The notes under the pieces are model-generated. The model had not been told where the DNA came from. It saw only the letters and a program-made list of their open reading frames with translations, and made no database searches. The position numbers and the translations under genes were made by a program. Positions 58,493 to 64,000 of a stretch of DNA of 64,000 bases are shown one piece after another; the stretch's first letter is position 1; every line of letters starts with the position of its first letter. The stretch comes from Phytohabitans aurantiacus (GTDB lineage: Bacteria; Actinomycetota; Actinomycetes; Mycobacteriales; Micromonosporaceae): the NCBI RefSeq assembly GCF_027923225.1, contig NZ_BSDI01000063.1, positions 19,622 through 83,621 of the forward strand, given 5' to 3'.

Positions 58493-59917
58493 CTAGCGGG
58501 CCGCGCACGTGGGCGTCATTCCGGAGCCGGTGCCGTTGCCCTGGAAGCCGAACTCCGTCGACTGCCCGGCGGCCACCGATCCGTTGTAGCTGACGTTGGT
58601 GAAGGACACCGCGCCGCTGTTGCCGCTGCGGTTGGCGTTCCACGCGTTGGTGATCGTGGCGCCGCCCGGCAGGGTCATCGACACCGTCCAGCCGGACAGC
58701 GACGACGAGCCAGCCGTCACCCGTACCGTCGCCACGAACCCGCCGGTCCACTGGTTGATCGACACCGTGGCCGTACAGCCCGCACCGCCCGGCGGTGGGG
58801 TGGTGGGCGGCGGGGTGGTCGGCGGAGGCGTGGTCGGGGGCGGGGTGGTCGGGTTGCCCGGCGTGCTGGGCGGGGGAGTGGTCGGAGTGCCGGTGCCGGC
58901 GTTCAGCGCGGCCAGCGTCGCGTCGTACGCCGGCTTCTTGTTGCCGCTGCCGTCGAACAGCAGCGGGGTGCCGCTGGCGCGCCACGAGTCGGTGTCGCGG
59001 ATGCCCCACACGGTGATGCCGTTGCACCGGGCGACGGCCATGCAGTCGTTGACCACGCTGCGGTACGTGTTGGCCTGCGTGGTGCCGGAGCCCTCGATGT
59101 CGAGCTCGGTGATCTGCACGTCGACGCCCAGAGCCGCGAAGCTCGACAGCGTCGTGCGGTAGTTGCTCGGGTACGGCGAGCCGCTGTTGAAGTGCGACTG
59201 GAGGCCGACGCAGTCGATCGGCACGCCGCGGGACTTGAAGTCGCGCACCATGTTGTACACGGCCTGGGTCTTGGCGTGCGTCCAGTTGTCGGTGTTGTAG
59301 TCGTTGTAGCAGAGCTTGACGTTGGGGTCGGCGGCCCGCGCGGTGCGGAAGGCCACTTCGATCCAGTCGTTGCCGGTGCGCTGCAGGTTGGAGTCGCGCC
59401 GCCCGCCGCCGCTGCCGTCCGCGAACGCCTCGTTGACCACGTCCCAGGCGACGAGCTGGCCACGGTAGTGGGTCATGACCTGGGTGATGTGGTTGATCAT
59501 GGCGTTACGAAGAGCGGTGCCGCTCATGCTCTGCATCCAGCCGGGCTGCTGGGAGTGCCAGGCCAGGGTGTGCCCGCGCACCTGCATGCCGCGCGAGCGC
59601 GCGTGGCTGACGATCCGGTCCGCGTTGGTGTAGTTGAACTGGTTCTGGTTCGGCTCGGTCGCGTCGATCTTCATTTCGTTTTCGGGCGTGACCGAGTTGA
59701 ACTCGCGGTTCAGGATCGTGGTGTACACGGAGTCGCTGAGCTTGTTGGCGGCGACCGCCGCACCGAAGTACCGGCCTTTCTCGGCCGCCGACGCGCCGAG
59801 CGTGGTCGCGGCCGTCGCCGAGGTCGCGAGCACCATCGACACGCACGCGGCGATGGCACCGGCGCCGGCCGCCGCGAACGCGATGCGTTTCACGGGCCTC
59901 GCTTTCGGTCTGCTCAT
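58493..59917 (-). CDS. secreted GH10 endo-1,4-beta-xylanase with CBM2
   Basis: 474 residues, ATG with AGGAGAG upstream. Signal peptide (KRIAFAAAGAGAIAACVSMV, cleavage after ATA/TAA). The GH10 barrel (about 40-340) has the acid/base Glu163 in AWDVVNEAF and nucleophile Glu271 in QITELDIEG, with HTLAWHSQQPGW and WGIRDTDSW in place. A Pro/Thr linker with repeated TTPPP units leads to a CBM2 (about 380-474) almost identical in its blocks WTGGFVATVRVTAGS and NGSVAAGQSTEFGFQG to that of the GH39-like enzyme. It degrades xylan outside the cell. Confidence 0.96.
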   Translation of the reverse strand: MSRPKARPVKRIAFAAAGAGAIAACVSMVLATSATAATTLGASAAEKGRYFGAAVAANKLSDSVYTTILNREFNSVTPENEMKIDATEPNQNQFNYTNADRIVSHARSRGMQVRGHTLAWHSQQPGWMQSMSGTALRNAMINHITQVMTHYRGQLVAWDVVNEAFADGSGGGRRDSNLQRTGNDWIEVAFRTARAADPNVKLCYNDYNTDNWTHAKTQAVYNMVRDFKSRGVPIDCVGLQSHFNSGSPYPSNYRTTLSSFAALGVDVQITELDIEGSGTTQANTYRSVVNDCMAVARCNGITVWGIRDTDSWRASGTPLLFDGSGNKKPAYDATLAALNAGTGTPTTPPPSTPGNPTTPPPTTPPPTTPPPTTPPPGGAGCTATVSINQWTGGFVATVRVTAGSSSLSGWTVSMTLPGGATITNAWNANRSGNSGAVSFTNVSYNGSVAAGQSTEFGFQGNGTGSGMTPTCAAR

Positions 59918-59961
59918 GGTTGTTGCTCTCCTGACCTTCGTGGGTGGTGGGGGCGCCAGGC

Positions 59962-59984
59962 AGGCTCATCGCTTCGATGAGCCT
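59962..59984. promoter_or_regulatory. perfect palindrome in the GH10 5' leader
   Basis: AGGCTCATCG-CTT-CGATGAGCCT: 10-bp arms with a 3-nt centre, located about 10-35 nt after the predicted transcript start. Either a repressor operator or an RNA hairpin. Confidence 0.7.
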
Positions 59985-59994
59985 CGATGGCAGG

Positions 59995-60048
59995 ATGCTA
60001 CCGGAAATCTTCCCGAAACATCAACGCCCCTCAATCGGGATAATCCCG
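59995..60048 (-). promoter_or_regulatory. GH10 promoter with xylanase motif and upstream palindrome
   Basis: Minus-strand -35 TTGATG (complement of 60019-60024) and -10 TAGCAT (complement of 59995-60000), 18 bp apart. The spacer (60001-60018) is CCGGAAATCTTCCCGAAA, similar to the GH11 upstream site. Further upstream CGGGAT-A-ATCCCG (60036-60048) is a perfect inverted repeat. Confidence 0.6.
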
Positions 60049-60144
60049 GTCAGGGGCTGCTCACTGCCTGCTACATGCCCGCATGACGTTCCGGTACTTT
60101 TGCGGAACGCGCTTACCTGGACGGCCCGCGGTGATCGGCTCCGC

Positions 60145-61986
60145 TTACCGGCCCCGACCGCGCTGGTCGGCGTAGAAGTAGCGGCCCTTGCCGTTGTGCT
60201 TGACCGCGTACATCGCCGCGTCGGCGTCGCGCAGCAGCGTGTCGACGTCGGCGCCGGTGCCCACCGCGATGCCGATGCTTGCCCGGATCGGCACCTCGTG
60301 CCCGTCGACGTACGCCGGCTCCTGGAACGCCGCGAGGATCTGGTCGGCGATCGCGGTCGCGCCCGTGTACGACGTCGCCGGCAGCAGGATCGCGAACTCG
60401 TCGCCGCCCAGCCGGGCCACCGTGTCGGTCGGCAGCACGCACCGGCGCAGCCGCTCGGCGACCGCCACCAGCAGCGCGTCGCCGACGTGGTGGCCGAGGG
60501 CGTCGTTGACCGGCTTGAAGTCGTCGAGGTCGACGGCCAGGATCGCCATCGTCGTCTCGGCGTGCGGTGCCTCGCTCGCGAACAGCCGCACCCGCTCGTC
60601 GAAGAACGCCCGGTTGGCGAGCTTGGTCAGCGTGTCGTGGGTGGCGTCGTAGCGGAGCCGCTCCTGGAGCTGGCGCTCCTCGCTGACGTCGCGGGCGTTG
60701 ACGATGATGCCCTCGACGCTCGGGTCGTCGACCAGGTTGGTGGCCACGAGTTGCAGCCACCGCCACGTGCCGTCGGCGCTGCCGGCGCGCAGCTGTACGG
60801 TCACCGTGGTGCGCGGGCTGCCTTCGAGGCGTTGCCGCAGCCGGTCGGCGATCGGCCGGTCCTCGGGGTGGATCAGGTCGCGCGGGTCGATGCCGAGCGC
60901 CTCGTCGGGCGCGATGCCGAGTACCCGCAGCAGCGCCGGGCTGGCGTAGGTGACCACTCCACGCCCGCCGATCACCAGCGTGACGTCGGACGCGTGCTGT
61001 ACCAGCGAGCGGAACCGCCGCTCCCGCGCGTCCAGCCTGGCGAGCAGCTGCGCGTTGTCGGTGAACGCCACGCTCTGCCGCACCACGACCAGCGCCGTGA
61101 TGGCGACGACGCCGGCCACCACGCCCCACGCCCGCAGGTTGAGCCCCTCGTCGAGCAGCGCGACGATCAGCAGCGCCTGGGTCGCGCCGACCGCGATGTA
61201 CGGCAGCCGGCTGTAGGGGCGGCGCTTGCGCGCGGTCACGCCGCTCGGCTCGACCCGCATCTGGAGCTGCTGCACCCGCGGCGCGGCGGCGAGCAGGAAG
61301 CACGGCAGCAGGCGGGCGATCAGCACGCCGGGCTCGGACGCCTCCGCGACGACCGCGTGCAGTGAGGTCTCCAGTCCGACCAGCGCGGCGCTGGTCACCC
61401 CGACGACCCCGGCGCGGAACGTGAAGGGCGCGGCGCCGCTGAGCAGCAGCTTGCACATCGCGAACGCCGACACGAGCATCAGCCCGGACCCGACCAGTGC
61501 CACCGCGATCTGCGCCGGCGTGTCCGGCGCTGAGTCGCCGCTCAGCGAGAAGTACCAGGCGAACACCGCCACGCCGCACAGCACCGTCGCCGCGTCCAGC
61601 CACAGCCGGGTGCGCTCGCGGCCCTCCACCCGCAGCGGGTGGGTCAGCATCACCCACACGACGCAGCCGAGGCCCATGGCGACCAGGACGGTCTGTGCCG
61701 TCCCGGCCGTCGCGTTCAGCTCCGGGTCGCGGGCGGCGGTGATGCTCTGGTACAGGTCACCGAGCAGGAAGAAGCAGCCGCCCAGCGTGGTGCCCCGCCA
61801 GAAACGGCGTACCGAGGCGTCGATGCGGGGGCGGGTCGCCACCTTCCAGGAGAACCAGATGAACACACCGTCGAGCGCGGCCTGGACCAGCCAGGACGCC
61901 GCATCTGGCCACGGCCCGGCGAAGACCCACACGGTGGCCAGCACGGCGCCAGCCATGAGTGCGCGTAGGACCGGGTCGCGCGGCAT
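60145..61986 (-). CDS. membrane PAS-GGDEF diguanylate cyclase
   Basis: 613 residues from ATG 61986 (GAGGGGGAGGG about 13 bp upstream); GTG 62052 is a longer in-frame option but its Shine-Dalgarno would touch the codon. About eight to ten N-terminal TM helices (to about residue 300), a PAS domain (about 320-440, RRFRSLVQHASDVTLVIGGR), then a GGDEF domain (about 445-605) with the intact catalytic motif GGDEF at 527-531. The inhibitory I-site Arg is missing (LPTD instead of RxxD), so product feedback may be lost. No EAL domain. It should make cyclic di-GMP, a signal that controls development in actinomycetes. Confidence 0.9.
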   Translation of the reverse strand: MPRDPVLRALMAGAVLATVWVFAGPWPDAASWLVQAALDGVFIWFSWKVATRPRIDASVRRFWRGTTLGGCFFLLGDLYQSITAARDPELNATAGTAQTVLVAMGLGCVVWVMLTHPLRVEGRERTRLWLDAATVLCGVAVFAWYFSLSGDSAPDTPAQIAVALVGSGLMLVSAFAMCKLLLSGAAPFTFRAGVVGVTSAALVGLETSLHAVVAEASEPGVLIARLLPCFLLAAAPRVQQLQMRVEPSGVTARKRRPYSRLPYIAVGATQALLIVALLDEGLNLRAWGVVAGVVAITALVVVRQSVAFTDNAQLLARLDARERRFRSLVQHASDVTLVIGGRGVVTYASPALLRVLGIAPDEALGIDPRDLIHPEDRPIADRLRQRLEGSPRTTVTVQLRAGSADGTWRWLQLVATNLVDDPSVEGIIVNARDVSEERQLQERLRYDATHDTLTKLANRAFFDERVRLFASEAPHAETTMAILAVDLDDFKPVNDALGHHVGDALLVAVAERLRRCVLPTDTVARLGGDEFAILLPATSYTGATAIADQILAAFQEPAYVDGHEVPIRASIGIAVGTGADVDTLLRDADAAMYAVKHNGKGRYFYADQRGRGR

Positions 61987-62163
61987 CGACGGTGCGACCA
62001 CCCTCCCCCTCGCCGTTTCCCCAGCTCTTCGGCGCCCGGCCCCCCTGGGCACCCCTCCTGGATCTCGACAGTAACGGCAGCGACCCCGCCCCCAAACTGT
62101 CCGAACCGTCTTCCGTCAGTAAGTCTGCGGTTGGAAACGGGCAGTCTTTACTTATGGGGATGA

Positions 62164-62625
62164 TTACGGACGTCTGGTAAAGGTCGCGACCCAGTTGACC
62201 TCCCAGGTTTCGCCGCCGTCCGGGGAAAACGCCTGCTCCCAGCGGGGGTGCTCGGTGTCGATCTGGGACCAGCGGTACCGGACCCGGATCGGCCGCCCCT
62301 CCCAGGTGTCGTCGCACTCGAACGTGCCCACGTTCCCCTCGAACCGGCCCACCACGGGCTCGTCGAGGCGGCCGCCGCTGGTCTTCGACGCCCACCAGAT
62401 CCGCCAGACCTTCTCCTCGGGGCTGTACAGGCGCAGCGTCACACCCTCCATGCCGCGCTCCGGGGCGCGCAGCACGTCGAAGACGCCGGTGCCGTCCAGC
62501 AGTACCTGGCAGTCCAGGGTCGCGTCGAACTCGTACCATTCCTCGTTGTTCTGAAGGATCTTGGTCAGCCGGCGCTGGTGGCTGTTCCACTGTCCGTGCA
62601 GGAAGTCGAAGTCGCTGATCGTCAT
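62164..62625 (-). CDS. conserved small protein with FDFLHGQW motif
   Basis: 153 residues from ATG 62625. The start ISDFDFLHGQWNSHQRRLTK, the Trp-rich strands VWRIWWASK and the C-terminal WEQAFSPDGGETWEVNWVAT suggest a lipocalin-like barrel of the DUF1579-type; function unknown. Divergent from a WYL regulator, with a perfect operator-like palindrome between the genes. This pairing is common in actinomycetes and implies that the regulator controls it. Confidence 0.72.
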   Translation of the reverse strand: MTISDFDFLHGQWNSHQRRLTKILQNNEEWYEFDATLDCQVLLDGTGVFDVLRAPERGMEGVTLRLYSPEEKVWRIWWASKTSGGRLDEPVVGRFEGNVGTFECDDTWEGRPIRVRYRWSQIDTEHPRWEQAFSPDGGETWEVNWVATFTRRP

Positions 62626-62645
62626 GCCGGCGACGCTATGGCGGT

Positions 62646-62670
62646 ACCCCTGACATGTTGTGTCAGGGGT
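62646..62670. promoter_or_regulatory. perfect operator palindrome of the WYL gene pair
   Basis: ACCCCTGACA-TGTTG-TGTCAGGGGT: 10-bp arms, 5-bp centre, placed midway between the divergent starts at 62625 and 62690. Confidence 0.75.
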
Positions 62671-62689
62671 GATCGGCAGACTTGGGGCC

Positions 62690-63643
62690 ATGCGCGCCGA
62701 CCGCCTGCTCTCGATCGTCCTGCTGTTGCAGAGCCGAGGGCGCCTCACCGCCCACCAGCTCGCCACCGAGCTGGAGGTCTCGGTGCGCACCATCTACCGC
62801 GACATGGTCGCCCTCGGCACCGCCGGCATCCCCGTCTACGGCGACGCGTCCGGATACCAGCTCGTCGACAGCTACCAGACCCGCCTCACCGGCCTCACCG
62901 CCGACGAGGCCCGCGGCCTGGTGCTCACCGGCCTGCCCCGCGCCGCCGCCGACCTCGGTCTCGCCGAAGCCGTCGCCGCCGCCCAGCTCAAGCTCGCCGC
63001 CGCCCTGCCCGACGCGCTACGCGAACGGGCCACCCGCATGCGGCAGCGCTTCCACCTCGACGCGCCCGGCTGGTACCACGACGGCGACAGCTCCGACCAC
63101 CTCGAAGCCGTGGCCGACGCGGTCTGGCACCAGCGAATCCTGTCGGTACGCTACGAAGGCTGGACCCGCGAGGTGGAGCGCCGCCTGGAGCCGTACGGCC
63201 TCGTACTCAAGGCCGGCAAGTGGTACCTGGTGGCGAACGCGGGCAGGGGCGCGCGCACCTACCGCGTCAACCAGATCCGCGAACTGACCGTATTGCCCGA
63301 GACGTTCGCGTGGCCCTCCGACTTCGACCTGGCGGTGTACTGGCGCGAGCACATCGCCGAATTCCGCACCCGCCTGCACCGCGGGGAGGCGCTGGTCCGG
63401 CTGTCGCCGGACGCGCTCGAACTACTTCCCCACCTGATGGGGCGCGCGGTCGCCGAAGCGGCCGCGGCCGGCGACTTACAAGAGGACGGCTGGGTACTGG
63501 CACGCGTCCCCATCGAAACGGAGACCCACGCCGAACGCGAATTCCTCCGCCTGGGCGCCGGCGCCGAAGTCCTCGAACCCGCATCGTTGCGAGCCCGCCT
63601 GGCAGCAACAGTCTCCACATTGTCGACGACCTACACCATTTGA
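62690..63643 (+). CDS. YafY-type HTH-WYL transcriptional regulator
   Basis: 317 residues from ATG 62690. N-terminal HTH_11 (RADRLLSIVLLLQSRGRLTA, HQLATELEVSVRTIYRDMVA), WYL domain (about 140-215: RILSVRYEGWTREVERRLEP and YGLVLKAGKWYLVANAGRG) and a C-terminal WCX region. Such proteins sense a ligand, possibly nucleic acid or nucleotide, through the WYL fold. It probably binds the palindrome 20 bp upstream and controls itself and the divergent FDFL-motif gene. Non-coding family B repeats follow its stop. Confidence 0.9.
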   Translation: MRADRLLSIVLLLQSRGRLTAHQLATELEVSVRTIYRDMVALGTAGIPVYGDASGYQLVDSYQTRLTGLTADEARGLVLTGLPRAAADLGLAEAVAAAQLKLAAALPDALRERATRMRQRFHLDAPGWYHDGDSSDHLEAVADAVWHQRILSVRYEGWTREVERRLEPYGLVLKAGKWYLVANAGRGARTYRVNQIRELTVLPETFAWPSDFDLAVYWREHIAEFRTRLHRGEALVRLSPDALELLPHLMGRAVAEAAAAGDLQEDGWVLARVPIETETHAEREFLRLGAGAEVLEPASLRARLAATVSTLSTTYTI

Positions 63644-64000
63644 CCCCCTCGCGCCGCGCGCTTTTGCCGTGCGCGGCGCTTGCAGTCGCGGCCCGTGCGC
63701 GCGGTGGTTGCGGTCGCGTGCGGCGCCCCCTCACCGTCGATCAAGGCGCCCCGGCCCTGCGGGTCCTCTCCGCGCGCGCCGCGGCGCCCCCTGTTCGCCG
63801 ATCAAGGGCGAATGCACGTGGTTGGATCTTGTTTCCCCGCGCGTCCGCCCCCAGGCTGGCCCGGTACGGCGTGTCGCCACGCCCGGCACGTCGATCAAGG
63901 GCGAATGCGCGGCTCTTCGCCCCGATGTGTGGGTTGGGGTCGGGTTGGTGATTGGGGCACGCCGTTGCCTGGCCTAGGTTTCGGACTGTCTGACGGTTCG
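63644..64000. repeat. non-coding tail with family B half-elements
   Basis: CGATCAAGGGCGAATGCACG occurs at 63799-63818 and a variant ending GCGCG at 63892-63911; a degenerate CGATCAAGGCGCC lies near 63738. The copy at 63799 is followed by GTGGTTGGATCTTGTTTCC, like the loop of the unit near 16240, but the right arm is decayed. No gene is recognisable up to the window end. Confidence 0.65.

Noticed and set aside
63669..63977. 102-codon frame near the right edge
   Set aside because: It runs through family B repeat DNA, encodes Arg/Ala/Pro-rich sequence and has no recognisable motif.

Overview
The window is high-G+C DNA with tightly packed genes, many GTG/TTG starts and many 4-bp GTGA/ATGA stop-start overlaps. 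SigE-family sigma factor, DUF222/HNH endonuclease, ROK, PaaX, WYL and MarR regulators, Tat lipoproteins and secreted hydrolases with Pro/Thr linkers and CBM2 domains all point to a filamentous soil or plant-associated actinomycete. Micromonosporaceae is the best guess (inference from gene content; no rRNA is present). I see no tRNA, rRNA, CRISPR array, transposase or phage gene.

Layout. 0-7 kb: Tat-exported PAP2 phosphatase (cut by the left edge), a receptor-type Ser/Thr kinase, a broken LuxR-type ATPase regulator fused out of frame to the tail of an alpha/beta hydrolase, an NTF2-like gene and a divergent LysR gene. 7.1-16 kb: one sugar operon (binding lipoprotein, two permeases, Gfo/Idh/MocA oxidoreductase, GH43 enzyme, two tandem DUF6807/PmoA-like proteins, ROK regulator). 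16-23.5 kb: a block flanked by two long inverted copies of non-coding repeat DNA and holding a SigE-type sigma factor with a membrane beta-propeller protein, a small kinase, a YciI protein, a GH11 xylanase, an AAA ATPase and a methyltransferase. 23.5-27.1 kb: PAS histidine kinase plus receiver, divergent from a receiver-PAS-SpoIIE phosphatase.

27.1-43.4 kb: an aromatic-acid catabolic island. Aldehyde and aryl-alcohol dehydrogenases and a PaaX repressor precede a 12-gene operon: a Liv-type ABC importer, gentisate 1,2-dioxygenase, fumarylacetoacetase-family hydrolase, FAD hydroxylase, thioesterase, acyl-CoA ligase, SDR, thiolase and MaoC hydratase. Read together these could import a 2-hydroxyphenylpropenoate-type acid, activate it with CoA, shorten its side chain to salicylyl-CoA, hydroxylate it to gentisyl-CoA, release gentisate and open the ring. 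That route is an inference from gene content.

43.4-64 kb: small regulator/enzyme pairs (MarR with a quinone-oxidoreductase-like protein; ArsR with SRPBCC; two overlapping MarR genes facing pirin; WYL regulator facing a small conserved protein), a DUF222/HNH protein, a partner-switch pair (MEDS-STAS and HATPase), a diguanylate cyclase, and a dispersed xylan/arabinoxylan set (GH39-like with CBM2, ricin-GH43, membrane AbfB protein, LacI regulator, GH10 with CBM2). GH10 and GH11 share a promoter-proximal motif, and several hydrolase promoters carry palindromes.

The least explained feature is non-coding: two repeat families. Family A is a palindromic element of about 155-180 bp with four copies. 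Family B is a hairpin built on CGATCAAGGGCGAATGCACG. Both sit after gene 3' ends, often between convergent genes, and one composite of both occurs as the long inverted repeat around the 16.7-23.0 kb block.
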